A stretch of DNA of 64,000 nt from Burkholderiaceae bacterium (lineage in GTDB: Bacteria; Pseudomonadota; Gammaproteobacteria; Burkholderiales; Burkholderiaceae_F). This document shows, one piece after another, positions 8,738 through 17,458 of the stretch. The translations under genes and the position numbers were made by a program. Position 1 is the first letter of the stretch. Each line of letters opens with the position of its first letter. The DNA is taken from contig JAFAIM010000019.1 of the NCBI GenBank assembly GCA_019236735.1, positions 62,001-126,000 on the forward strand, given 5' to 3'. The notes below the pieces were generated by a model. The model was not told where the DNA came from. It saw only the letters and a program-made list of their open reading frames with translations, and searched no databases.

Positions 8738-9319
8738 CTACGCGTGCGCCCAGCGCGAATGCTTGGGCAGCGTCGCCTGTAAAAAGGCCATCTGGTCGGC
8801 CAGGATCCTGCGATTGCTGAGGATGAAGCCCTCATTGCGGCACACCGCGTACGGCACGAACAGCAGCGGCATGCGCGCTTCTTCCGGCCTGCGGTTGCCC
8901 TTGCGCGTGTTGCAGGAGCGGCAGGCGGTGACCACGTTGGTCCATTCGTGGCGCCCGCCCCGCGACACCGGAACGATGTGCTCCACGGTGAGGTCGGCCT
9001 CGACAAACTGCCCACCGCAATATGCGCACATGTTGCGGTCGCGCGCGAACAGCCGGTGCTTGGTCAGGCCGACGTGCGCGTGGGTCATCGGCACCCGGTG
9101 CCGCCCGCGGATCATCACGATCGAGCTGGTGACGAACTCCGAGCGCAGCCCGGAGCGCTCCTGGTAGCCACCGCTCATCGCGAAAAGGTTCTCGCCCAAG
9201 TCGGTAACGACCTTGCCGGAAGCGTAATAACGTGCTGCCCGGGGCAGGGCTGCCCAGCGCACCGGCTGCCCGTGGGAATCGACGATCAGAATGCGTAGCG
9301 GGGTTTGCAGGCCGCTCAT
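8738..9319 (-). CDS. HNH endonuclease family protein
   Basis: This 193-residue protein has a zinc-stabilised HNH nuclease domain at about 95-145. Cys98-X2-Cys101 ('CAYCGG') and Cys133-X2-Cys136 ('ACRSCNTRKGNR') form the zinc site, and Glu113-His114 ('VEHIVPVSRGG') is the catalytic part. The N-terminal 90 residues ('YYASGKVV') resemble the usual stand-alone HNH proteins of proteobacteria, whose job is not known; they are not tied to restriction systems here. No methylase or phage gene is nearby. It is convergent with the peptidase-like gene, 43 bases apart. Confidence 0.85.
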   Translation of the reverse strand: MSGLQTPLRILIVDSHGQPVRWAALPRAARYYASGKVVTDLGENLFAMSGGYQERSGLRSEFVTSSIVMIRGRHRVPMTHAHVGLTKHRLFARDRNMCAYCGGQFVEADLTVEHIVPVSRGGRHEWTNVVTACRSCNTRKGNRRPEEARMPLLFVPYAVCRNEGFILSNRRILADQMAFLQATLPKHSRWAHA

Positions 9320-9423
9320 GACCGCAAGTTTGCCACGTTGGCGCGTCGAATGCAGGAACGGCGGCGCCCCAGCGGGTCCGCGCGGCGCTTACTGCGGCAG
9401 CCTGCGCGGATAATCCTGCGTTC

Positions 9424-10632
9424 ATGCAAAACGTGAGCGAAACGCCGAGCCCAACGGTTACGTTGGCCGCTACCACGGCGGTGCAAGTGATGGTGGCGCT
9501 CGCGGCGCTGAGCGTTCCCGCAATCGCTCCAGCAGTGGCAGCCGCCACCGGCAAGCCGGCTTCGCTGGTCGGCGCATACGTTTCGCTCGTGTACACGGGT
9601 TCGGCCTTTGCAGCGCTCGCCAGCGGCTCGCTGCTGGCGCAATTCGGTGCGCTGCGGCTGTCCCAGCTCGGGCTGATGCTGTGCGCAACCGCCCTTGCGC
9701 TCGGAACAAGCGCGAGCGTGGCTGCGCTGGCGCTGTCCGCGGTGATGCTGGGCTTGGGGTACGGTCCGATCACACCCGCGTCCAGTCATCTGCTGGCGCG
9801 TTCGACGCCGCTGCACCGGCTCGCTTTCACGTTTTCGGTCAAGCAAACCGGGGTGCCTGCTGGGGTGGCGCTGGCAGGAGTGCTGGTGCCGGCCATCACC
9901 GTTTGGCTGGGCTGGAAAGCGGCTTTGGGAACGGTCGCGGCGATGTGCCTCGCGTGTGCCGCTGCCGTTCAGCCGCTGCGCGGCGCGCTCGATCGCGACC
10001 ACGACCCGGCTGCGAAGGCACGCGCTGCCGGGCTGCTGTCCGGAGTACGGCTGGTTCTGGCGTCGCCGCCTTTGCGTTCGATGGCTGCGCTGTCGTTTGT
10101 GTACGCGGGACTGCAGAATTGCACGTCCGGTTTCATCGTCGCGTATCTGGTCGAGGCGCTCGGCTATGGCTGGGTCGGCGCCGGCGTCGGGCTGATGGCT
10201 GCCAACCTGGGCGGGGTCGCGGGCCGGGTCGCGTGGGGCGTCGTGTCGGACCGGTGGTTCGGCGCACGACGCACGCTGCTGGGCCTTGGCGCTCTGATGG
10301 CGATCGCCTGCACCATGGCGGCGGTTTTTTCGCGCCAATGGCCAGCATGGACCGTATACGCTACGTGTGCGCTGCTAGGCGCCACCGCAATCGGCTGGAA
10401 CGGCGTATTTCTGGCGGAGGTGGCGCGCAGGGCGCCGGCTGGAAAAGCTGGCGCCGCGACCGGGGGGAGCTTGTTTGTGGCATTCGTCGGTTCGGTGACG
10501 TGGCCGCCCGCGTTCGGCCTTCTGCTGAGCACGACGCTAGACTATGGCGTCTGCCTCGCTGTCTGCGCTGCGCTGTGCGCCGGCGCCGTGACACTGGCGG
10601 GGTTTGGATGGCGCGCCGGCGCGGCGCGCTGA
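9424..10632 (+). CDS. Major facilitator superfamily transporter
   Basis: This 402-residue inner-membrane protein has about twelve hydrophobic helices in two six-helix halves, with a central loop near 185-205 ('LRGALDRDHDPAAKARA'). The loop between helices 8 and 9 holds 'GRVAWGVVSDRWFGARR', the typical MFS motif A in the second half. It resembles CynX/NimT-type and aromatic-acid MFS carriers, but the substrate cannot be named. Its start lies 104 bases after the divergent HNH gene, and the next gene begins 19 bases after its stop, so they may be co-transcribed. Confidence 0.85.
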   Translation: MQNVSETPSPTVTLAATTAVQVMVALAALSVPAIAPAVAAATGKPASLVGAYVSLVYTGSAFAALASGSLLAQFGALRLSQLGLMLCATALALGTSASVAALALSAVMLGLGYGPITPASSHLLARSTPLHRLAFTFSVKQTGVPAGVALAGVLVPAITVWLGWKAALGTVAAMCLACAAAVQPLRGALDRDHDPAAKARAAGLLSGVRLVLASPPLRSMAALSFVYAGLQNCTSGFIVAYLVEALGYGWVGAGVGLMAANLGGVAGRVAWGVVSDRWFGARRTLLGLGALMAIACTMAAVFSRQWPAWTVYATCALLGATAIGWNGVFLAEVARRAPAGKAGAATGGSLFVAFVGSVTWPPAFGLLLSTTLDYGVCLAVCAALCAGAVTLAGFGWRAGAAR

Positions 10633-10651
10633 TACCGAAGCGCGGACGCCG

Positions 10652-12163
10652 ATGGAAGAGATCGAGCTCAAGCTCCTGGTTCCGGAGCCCGCGCGCAAAC
10701 AGGTCCGGCGTCAATTGGATTCCTGGGGCTCGCAGCCAGCGGTACACATCGACAGCGTCTACTTCGATACTGCTGACGGGAAGCTCGCGTCGCGCAACTG
10801 TTCGCTGCGAGTGCGCCGGCGCGAGGACGGCTCGGGGGCGCACTGGGTGCAGACCCTGAAAAGCGGCGACGCGCTAGCCGCATTGAGCCATCGCCAGGAG
10901 TGGGAAGTGGCCGTATCCGGCCCACGCCCGCGCCTGGTGGGGTTGCCAGACTGGCCGCTGCAGGCGCTTCTGGGCGAGGGGCCCGCGCATCTGGTGCGGC
11001 TGTTTCGCACGCGCTTTGAACGCACCGAGCGTACGGTTCAGTTCGGAGGTGCGCGCATCGAGGTCGCCTTCGATGAAGGGTCCATCAGTGCCGGCCGCGC
11101 AAGCGAACCGATTTGCGAGCTCGAACTGGAATTGCGCGATGGGCCGGTGATCGCGGTATTCGACCTGGCGCTGACACTGGTAGGCCGGGGCAGCCTTGCG
11201 CTCGCGTTGCTGCCGGCGCCGGAGTCGAAGGCGTGGCGCGGGCGCCGACTGGCGCATCGGAATCGGGTGACTCGGCAGCCCGTTCCAGCGGACGGCGAAG
11301 AGTTCTCGGCGCTGCTGCAAGGGCAGGCGAACCGCCTCGATATCGATCCGGCACGCCGCATCGTTGCTCACGGCGTGCAGACCGTCCTGGCCAATGTACA
11401 AGGAGCGGCGCTCGGCGAGGACGTCGAATACGTGCATCAGGCCCGCGTGGCGTTGCGACGTGCACGCGCAGCACTGCGTGCACTCGGTGCCGCCCGCGGG
11501 CCCGACGACGCGGTCGGGCGCGATCTGCGCTGGATGGCCGACTGCTTCGGAGCGGTGCGGGACTGGGATGTGCTGCTATCGCACACGCTGCCGAAAGTGT
11601 TCGAATCCGGCGGGCTGCAACATAACGAGCTACAGCAGCTGCTGCGGCGGGCGCAGGCGCGGCGCGCACGCGAACAGTTGCGGCTACGGTCGACCTTGGG
11701 CGGCGTGCGCTTCGCCCGCACTGCGTTGCGCCTGCTGCGATGGGCAGAGGAACCTTCGGCCCCGGGGGCCTTGTCGCTGCAGCGGTCTTTGCACAAGCTC
11801 CAGCGTGGCTACGCAAAGCTGGTAGCGGCCGCGGCGGATTTGACGCGGCTGCCGCCGCCCAAGCTGCACCGCCTGCGGATCCTGGCCAAGCGGCAACGCT
11901 ACGCGCTCGAGCTGCTCGCCTCTTCGTGGCCGGTCGCGGCACCCGCGCGCACCCTGAAGGCTCTGTCGCGCCTGCAGCAGTTGCTCGGCCGCATCAACGA
12001 TGCGCAGGTTGCGCTGTCGCTGCTGCCGTCGGTCACGCGCTCGAACCAGGTTCTGCGCGCTGCCGAGCGCTGGTGTGACGGCGTGGTGCGCACGACCCTG
12101 CCAAAAGTGCGGCAACGGCTCAAACGGCTTGCCCGTCGGCTCCCGCTGACGGCAAATGCCTAA
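10652..12163 (+). CDS. CYTH and CHAD domain-containing protein
   Basis: This 503-residue cytoplasmic protein has an N-terminal CYTH domain (about 1-205) beginning with the family's ExExK signature ('EEIELKLL'), which builds a tunnel that binds triphosphates. Its C-terminal CHAD domain (about 225-500) is rich in His and basic residues ('HQARVALRRARAALRAL', 'KLHRLRILAKRQRYALELL') and binds polyphosphate. Such fusions are inorganic triphosphatases that often associate with polyphosphate granules. I chose the ATG at 10652, where the CYTH motif begins; an open frame continues 16 codons upstream but overlaps the MFS gene. The last four bases overlap the end of the convergent glycosyltransferase gene. 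Confidence 0.92.
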   Translation: MEEIELKLLVPEPARKQVRRQLDSWGSQPAVHIDSVYFDTADGKLASRNCSLRVRRREDGSGAHWVQTLKSGDALAALSHRQEWEVAVSGPRPRLVGLPDWPLQALLGEGPAHLVRLFRTRFERTERTVQFGGARIEVAFDEGSISAGRASEPICELELELRDGPVIAVFDLALTLVGRGSLALALLPAPESKAWRGRRLAHRNRVTRQPVPADGEEFSALLQGQANRLDIDPARRIVAHGVQTVLANVQGAALGEDVEYVHQARVALRRARAALRALGAARGPDDAVGRDLRWMADCFGAVRDWDVLLSHTLPKVFESGGLQHNELQQLLRRAQARRAREQLRLRSTLGGVRFARTALRLLRWAEEPSAPGALSLQRSLHKLQRGYAKLVAAAADLTRLPPPKLHRLRILAKRQRYALELLASSWPVAAPARTLKALSRLQQLLGRINDAQVALSLLPSVTRSNQVLRAAERWCDGVVRTTLPKVRQRLKRLARRLPLTANA

Positions 12164-13422
12164 GCCGCAGCCGCCACGCTCGCCGCAGCAGGACCATTCA
12201 ACCTGCGCGAGACGGTTTTCAGCATTCCGAGATGCGCCGGCAGGCAGATGGTCGTCAGATCGAACTGATCCAAGATGGTCTGCCGGGCGTTGCGGCGGAT
12301 CGAATCGTGCACGTGTGGGTCCTCGAGCGCTTCCACGACCCGGTCCGCCACTTCGCCGGGGGAGAAGAAGTCGACCAGCACCCCGTTTGCGCCATGCCGG
12401 ATCACTTCCTGCACGGGTGCGGTTCGAGATGCAACAACCAGGCAGCCCGCGGACATCGCTTCGAGCATCGACCACGACAAGACGAATGGAACCGTCAGGT
12501 ACACGTGCGCGCGCGATATCTGCAGGATCCGCACGAAATTTGAGTACGGCACCTTTCCGAGGAAGTGGACGCGCGCCGGATCGAACGATCCATCCAACTC
12601 CTTGAGCATCTGCTGGCGAAAGGTCTGGCCATCGGGTAAGCGAGCGCCGTAGCTGACCTCGTCTCCGCCTACGATCAGGACGCGGGCCTGGGGTCGACGG
12701 CGCAGGATTTCGGGCACGCTGCGCATGAAGGTCGGAAAGCCTCGGTACGGCTCCAGGTTCCTGGCGACGTATGTGACGATTTCTTCGCCGACTGCGAGCT
12801 CGATTCCGTCTCGCACAAGCTGGACGCGCGCGGCAGGATCCGGCCTGGCCACTCGCGTGTCGACACCCTCGTGAATCACGTGCAGCATCGTGTGATACCG
12901 CTTCGGGTAACCCGACCTTTGCCACTGCGTCGGGCACTGGCCCAGATCAACGGTGTCCAGCGCCAGCAGGTTCCCAAGGTTTTTCGTGCGCAGCCGCGGC
13001 GCCGTGTCCGGAGTGATCGGATCGGCTGGATCGAATCCGACATCTGCCCCGTGAATGCGGTAAAAGAACTCAAAATATCCGATCAGTGGAATCTCTGGGT
13101 AAATGTCTTTCAGATACCAGATTTCACCCCAACCATTGTGTCCCAGCATGACGTCCGGAACAAAACCCACCCGCCGAAGGTCGATCGCGGTTCGCATGAC
13201 TTCCTGGGCGTTCAAAATGGCTGCCTCCGATTCCCTCAAGTAGTGATGTACCTGCGGGGTGATCGTGCGCCTGGGCTGGTAGACAATCTTCCGAACGCCC
13301 GGCAGCTGCCCGTCCTGGCGTTGCGTGATGAACACGGTTTCGTTGCCGCCCTGCCCTCCGAGCCAACGCGCCAGGTGCAGATACTGTCCCGGGAAGTTTT
13401 GGTGAACGAACAAGACTTTCAT
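12160..13422 (-). CDS. Family 4 glycosyltransferase (GT-B)
   Basis: This 420-residue GT-B enzyme has an N-terminal half ('MKVLFVHQNFPGQYLHLARW', 'VMLGHNGWGE') that matches the Glyco_trans_4_3 type. The C-terminal half holds the nucleotide-sugar site ('VTYVARNLEPYRGFPTFM', 'EAMSAGCLVVAS' with its conserved Glu). It would move a sugar from a nucleotide donor to an unknown acceptor in the cytoplasm. The gene runs away from the type I secretion operon and shares a 592-base upstream region with it. A link such as glycosylation of the RTX protein or a surface glycan is possible but rests only on position. It ends inside the convergent CYTH-CHAD gene by four bases. Confidence 0.88.
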   Translation of the reverse strand: MKVLFVHQNFPGQYLHLARWLGGQGGNETVFITQRQDGQLPGVRKIVYQPRRTITPQVHHYLRESEAAILNAQEVMRTAIDLRRVGFVPDVMLGHNGWGEIWYLKDIYPEIPLIGYFEFFYRIHGADVGFDPADPITPDTAPRLRTKNLGNLLALDTVDLGQCPTQWQRSGYPKRYHTMLHVIHEGVDTRVARPDPAARVQLVRDGIELAVGEEIVTYVARNLEPYRGFPTFMRSVPEILRRRPQARVLIVGGDEVSYGARLPDGQTFRQQMLKELDGSFDPARVHFLGKVPYSNFVRILQISRAHVYLTVPFVLSWSMLEAMSAGCLVVASRTAPVQEVIRHGANGVLVDFFSPGEVADRVVEALEDPHVHDSIRRNARQTILDQFDLTTICLPAHLGMLKTVSRRLNGPAAASVAAAA

Positions 13423-13470
13423 GTCGCGGCGCTTGCCTCAAACCCTGATCGTCCGTGGGGGATTCCTCAC

Positions 13471-13658
13471 GGCCCGTTTGTACCCCCTGCCTCGCGTCGG
13501 CATGGCAACTCAACTCCGAGCTCTCAACCGCCCAGCTCAATATAGAACCAAACTTCTCGCGTCGCGACCTTTGGCCGTGATTTGCCGCAACGACGCGGTG
13601 TTCGATGGCCCGTTTGTACCCTCCCAACACACGCTGGCGATGCACGCTCAATATAGAA
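13471..13658. repeat. Two-copy direct repeat, two-part motif
   Basis: The 15-base element GGCCCGTTTGTACCC and the 13-base element GCTCAATATAGAA each occur twice, in the same order and orientation, without mismatches. The first copies are at 13471 and 13535, the second at 13607 and 13646. The different inner spacing means this is not a simple recent tandem duplication. Confidence 0.8.
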
Positions 13659-13851
13659 GCAAATGCGGGATGTACGAATGCAGCACGATCGGCCCCTCAC
13701 GGGAAGTCGGTGTGCAATCGAAGCCTCGTACCGCACTCAGGTTGTAGAACCCGATCCGATCAAAACCAAGCTCGTCGCACGTTTGCGATGACACGAAGGA
13801 GAAACGCGTGGATCAAAAGATCCGCGCCCCTCAAACGAGTGATCCTCCTGC

Positions 13852-13881
13852 TTGACACTCCTATCGCACACAACCAAAAAT
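13852..13881 (+). promoter_or_regulatory. Candidate promoter of the type I secretion operon
   Basis: A perfect TTGACA (13852-13857) is followed after 18 bases by AAAAAT (13876-13881), a fair -10 box. Transcription would start near 13888, about 125 bases before the exporter start codon. Confidence 0.45.
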
Positions 13882-14014
13882 TCTGCCCGGATCGGAATTC
13901 ACCGGCGTGTCTTGTCTGAGTTGCGTGCAGTCGGTTGACTGTTGAACCGTTTGTTTCGAAGGGTTTTCGAGCAGTGCTTCACCTGCCGTCGCGCGCTCCG
14001 CCGAGGGCCGCAAA

Positions 14015-16285
14015 ATGAGTCGCAGCCGCCTGCTGCGCCGCTGGCCGCGCCGATCCTCTGTTACCGATTCCCACCGGTTCGATTTGCCGCTCGGCGACAT
14101 CGTCTGGGCTTTGGGGAGCGTGTGCGCTGTCAACCGGCAACCTTTCGACGCAGACTTGCTGGTATCCCACCTGCCGGCGCCGCCTCTGACGACCGATGAC
14201 CTGGTGCGCGCCGCACGCACGATCGGGCTGCGCATCAAGCGCCTGCGCGCGATGCCACAAGCGCTGGGCGCGGTAGCGACTGGCTCGTGCCTGGTCGTAC
14301 TACGGGAGCAAGCTTCGGGGCCTGCGGAGGCGGAGCCGAGCGGGGCTCCGCGTGACGTTGCCACGGACCCGCCATTGCTGGACGACACTCGAGCGCGCGC
14401 ACGGCTGGGTCTGGTTGCGCAGGCCGACGATACGCGCATCGTCTTTTTCCGGGCCGGCACCAACGTACCGGATTCGCTGCGCCCCGGCGATTTCGAGCAG
14501 GAGTATGCCGGCGAGGTGTTTCTGGTTGCTCCGCGAGCGGCTGCGATCAAGGACCCGGATGCACTCGCGGGAAAGGTGAGCCGCGCTTTCGGCTTTCGCT
14601 GGTTCGTGCCCGAGCTGCTGAAGCACCGGCGCGTCTGGCGCGATGTGCTGATCGCCTCGCTCGTGATCCAGGTACTGGCGCTGGCGGCGCCGGTGTTTAC
14701 GCAGATCGTGATCGACAAGGTGGTGGTGCACCGAACGCAGAGCACGCTGGTCGTCATTGCGGTCGGAATGGGCGTATTTACGCTGTTTTCGGCACTGTTG
14801 ACGTGGGTGCGGCAATACCTCGTACTGCACACGGGAAATCGCGTCGACGCCGTACTGGGTGCGGTTGTGTTCGACCACGTACTGAAGCTGCCGATGCGCT
14901 ACTTCGAGGCGCGGCCCACGGGCGTGATTACGGCACGCCTGCGGGGGGTCGAAACGATCCGCGAGTTCATCGCCAGTGCAGCGGTCACGCTCATACTCGA
15001 TTTGCCGTTTTTGCTGATCTTCGTCGCAATCATGCTCGCCTACAGCGTCCCGCTGACACTGATCACGCTTGCAGTGATCGGAACCATCATCGTACTCAGC
15101 CTGGTGGTAGCGCCGATTTTTCGCGAACGGCTGAACGAACAATTCCTGATTGGCGCCCGCAACCAGGCATTCACGACCGAGTACGTGGCGGGATTGGAGA
15201 CCGTGAAGAGCTTGCAAATGGAGCCTCAGGTCGGGTCCCGTTACAACGATTACCTGGCCGAGTATCTGCGGGCCGGATTCGGCGTCCGCCAGATCGCCAA
15301 CACCTACAACGTGCTAGCAAACGCGCTGGAGCAGGCGCTGATGCTTCTGATTCTGGTGGTCGGTGCGCTATATGTGATGAAGGGGTCGGACTTCACGATT
15401 GGCATGCTGGTGGCGTTCCAGATGTTCGCCAGCCGTGTCTCGCAACCGATGCTGCGGATGGTGGGCCTGTGGCAACAGTTCCAGCAGGCCAACCTGTCCG
15501 TGGCGCGCCTCGGCGACATCATGAATGCACCTGCCGAGCCGTACTCGGTTGTGCCCAACAGAGCCGGACAGGCCCATGGACGGATCGAAGTTGAAAACTT
15601 GAGTTTCCGCTATGGCGAGCGGCTGCCGTACCTGTTCCAGGGCCTCTCATTAAGTATCGAGCCAGGCCGCGTGATCGCGATAATGGGGCCATCGGGTTGC
15701 GGCAAGAGCACGCTCGCCAAAATTCTGCAGGGAATGTATCTGCCGACGGCGGGACGCATACGAATCGACGGCACCGACATCCTGCATCTGGCCGCGAACG
15801 AGCTGCGACGCAACTTCGGCGTGGTGCCGCAGGAGACGGTGCTCTTTTCCGGAACAGTCTATGACAACCTGCTGATGGCGAGCCCGCACGCGACGTTCGA
15901 GCAGATTGTCGAGGCATGCCGCCTCGCCGAGATCCACGAGTTCATCGAGAAGCTTCCGCAGGGCTACCAGACAGAGATCGGCGAGCGCGGTGTCGGCCTG
16001 TCCGGCGGACAGAAACAAAGGCTCGCGATCGCGCGCGCGCTACTGAAGCAGCCGAAGGTGCTCATTTTCGACGAGGCGACCAGCAGCCTCGATCAGCCCA
16101 CCGCGGAACACTTCTGCGCGACGATCAATCGGCTCAAAGGGCGGGTGACGATGCTGTTCATCACGCACGCGCTGCCGCGGAATCTTGCGCTTGATCACGT
16201 GGTGCACCTCGAAAGCACCCCGACGAGCTCGGAGCCTGCGAGGAACGCGGGTGCTGCGCAGCTCGTAATCCGGAGCGCAGCATGA
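14015..16285 (+). CDS. Type I secretion ABC exporter with inactive C39-like domain
   Basis: This 756-residue inner-membrane ABC transporter powers one-step secretion of the RTX protein through HlyD and TolC partners. The N-terminal 150 residues resemble a C39 peptidase domain but have 'ALGSVCAVNRQPFD' where active members have the catalytic 'DCGPA' cysteine motif. It is therefore a non-cleaving C39-like domain, as in HlyB, that docks RTX substrates. A six-helix membrane domain follows (about 200-490), then the ATPase with Walker A Gly558-Thr566 (Lys564), 'LSGGQKQR', Walker B 'VLIFDEATSSLD' and the H-loop 'FITHA'. The start is ATG with GAGGG upstream. Its stop overlaps the next start (ATGA). 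Confidence 0.93.
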   Translation: MSRSRLLRRWPRRSSVTDSHRFDLPLGDIVWALGSVCAVNRQPFDADLLVSHLPAPPLTTDDLVRAARTIGLRIKRLRAMPQALGAVATGSCLVVLREQASGPAEAEPSGAPRDVATDPPLLDDTRARARLGLVAQADDTRIVFFRAGTNVPDSLRPGDFEQEYAGEVFLVAPRAAAIKDPDALAGKVSRAFGFRWFVPELLKHRRVWRDVLIASLVIQVLALAAPVFTQIVIDKVVVHRTQSTLVVIAVGMGVFTLFSALLTWVRQYLVLHTGNRVDAVLGAVVFDHVLKLPMRYFEARPTGVITARLRGVETIREFIASAAVTLILDLPFLLIFVAIMLAYSVPLTLITLAVIGTIIVLSLVVAPIFRERLNEQFLIGARNQAFTTEYVAGLETVKSLQMEPQVGSRYNDYLAEYLRAGFGVRQIANTYNVLANALEQALMLLILVVGALYVMKGSDFTIGMLVAFQMFASRVSQPMLRMVGLWQQFQQANLSVARLGDIMNAPAEPYSVVPNRAGQAHGRIEVENLSFRYGERLPYLFQGLSLSIEPGRVIAIMGPSGCGKSTLAKILQGMYLPTAGRIRIDGTDILHLAANELRRNFGVVPQETVLFSGTVYDNLLMASPHATFEQIVEACRLAEIHEFIEKLPQGYQTEIGERGVGLSGGQKQRLAIARALLKQPKVLIFDEATSSLDQPTAEHFCATINRLKGRVTMLFITHALPRNLALDHVVHLESTPTSSEPARNAGAAQLVIRSAA

Positions 16286-17439
16286 ACCGAACCGGAAGGT
16301 TTCGAGACATCGGATCGGCCGCGGTCGCCACGATGCTGGTGGGGGCCACGCTCGCGCTGGCAGGCTGCGATCGCAGTAGCGCGCAACTGGCTCAGGCGCT
16401 TCGCGAGACCCAACCGCCGTATCCGATCGTCAGCTCCGGCCTGGTGTTCGGCTTTCGGATGGTGGGACCCGATCCGGTCTATTGGCTGGACGACGACCAC
16501 GTGCTGTTTCCCGGATACGAGGTGATTCCCCCGAAAGGTCCCTTTGGACACGGTCGCGGCGAGCTTTCCGAGCCGGGACTGTACGTGTGGGACATCAAGA
16601 CCAACATGCACGTCCGGCACGCTTCGCTCGAGTCGCCGATGTGGAAGCTGTGCTACAGCGACGGATACATCTTCTACTCGACCAGGCACGGCGATAACAA
16701 CGTCAGCCTGGACCGGTACGCGGGGCCGTTCGGTCAGGAGGAGCTACTCGTCAATGATCCGACCGGAGCGCCCGCACCGGAGGGGCGAAAATGTTTCGAC
16801 TCGAAGTGGCCGCGGGAGAGCTATCAGCGCACCGCGAGCGGAGCCGTCGGAACGATCCTGCTTCGTCCCGGCGATGGAGAAATCGAGTTTGGCGGAGGCA
16901 CGAAGCTGCCTCGGCTGGTTGACCGCCAAAATCAGATGCTGCCGATCCGCCTGATCCGAACCGAATCGTCTACCCCGATCGAACTGCCGATCGTAAGCAA
17001 GGAAGTCACAAGTTTCGCTGGCGGCGAAGTTTCGTTTGCGCCGTTCCTGAACCGGTACGTGCTAGTCGCGGCCACACCACGCAGCCGAGATGTGTTCGAT
17101 CCGGAGGTTCCGTGGCCGGCTAACCAGCCCGTGCCGGTCTACCTGATCGCACCGGACGGCAAGGTCGCGGTGGAGGAGCTTCCGGCCGGCATCCGCAAAC
17201 CCTCGCGAGTATTTCCGACGCGCGCCGGCTTGTTCTGGGTTTCGAACGACGCGCCGAGCGGAAATTCGCTTCAGGCGGGCGGATGGCTTCTGAAGGACGG
17301 AAAACCGCAGAAGCTGTTTGATCACATCGTAACCGCAGCGGGCGTATCGCCTGACGGTTGCCGCATTGTGTATGCGGTGAACGACTTCAGCGCCAGCCAT
17401 TTCCGGTTCCTAACGGCGATCAATGTTTGCCAGCCTTGA
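16282..17439 (+). CDS. Predicted lipoprotein of the secretion locus, beta-propeller-like
   Basis: I do not recognise a family for this 385-residue protein. Residues 1-29 are a lipoprotein signal peptide with lipobox 'LALAGC' (Cys29), so the mature protein would be lipid-anchored in the periplasm or outer membrane. The body repeats short motifs such as 'VYWLDDDHVLFPGYE', 'PGLYVWDIKT' and 'GVSPDGCRIVYAVND', which look like blades of a TolB/WD40-like beta-propeller. It is translated with the exporter (four-base overlap) and ends 19 bases before the RTX gene. A role in folding, anchoring or holding the RTX lipase is inferred from position; it could also be a surface receptor for it. Confidence 0.75.
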   Translation: MNRTGRFRDIGSAAVATMLVGATLALAGCDRSSAQLAQALRETQPPYPIVSSGLVFGFRMVGPDPVYWLDDDHVLFPGYEVIPPKGPFGHGRGELSEPGLYVWDIKTNMHVRHASLESPMWKLCYSDGYIFYSTRHGDNNVSLDRYAGPFGQEELLVNDPTGAPAPEGRKCFDSKWPRESYQRTASGAVGTILLRPGDGEIEFGGGTKLPRLVDRQNQMLPIRLIRTESSTPIELPIVSKEVTSFAGGEVSFAPFLNRYVLVAATPRSRDVFDPEVPWPANQPVPVYLIAPDGKVAVEELPAGIRKPSRVFPTRAGLFWVSNDAPSGNSLQAGGWLLKDGKPQKLFDHIVTAAGVSPDGCRIVYAVNDFSASHFRFLTAINVCQP

Positions 17440-17458
17440 ATCTGGGGAGTGAGCCATC

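Larger units (their letters stand above)
13423..14014. promoter_or_regulatory. Divergent intergenic region with a repeated two-part motif
   Basis: This 592-base, more A+T-rich stretch has no convincing gene. It contains two copies of a two-part motif: GGCCCGTTTGTACCC at 13471-13485 and 13607-13621, each followed by GCTCAATATAGAA at 13535-13547 and 13646-13658. The gap between the parts differs (49 and 24 bases). Read on the minus strand, the second part contains TATATT, a good -10 box, so these may be tandem promoters or regulator sites of the glycosyltransferase gene. An imperfect hairpin (GCGTGGATC-AAAA-GATCCGCGC, 13806-13827) lies before the secretion promoter. Confidence 0.55.

Noticed and set aside
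13806-13827. GGATC-AAAA-GATCC hairpin as a terminator
   Set aside because: No T tract follows on either strand and no transcript is known to end here.
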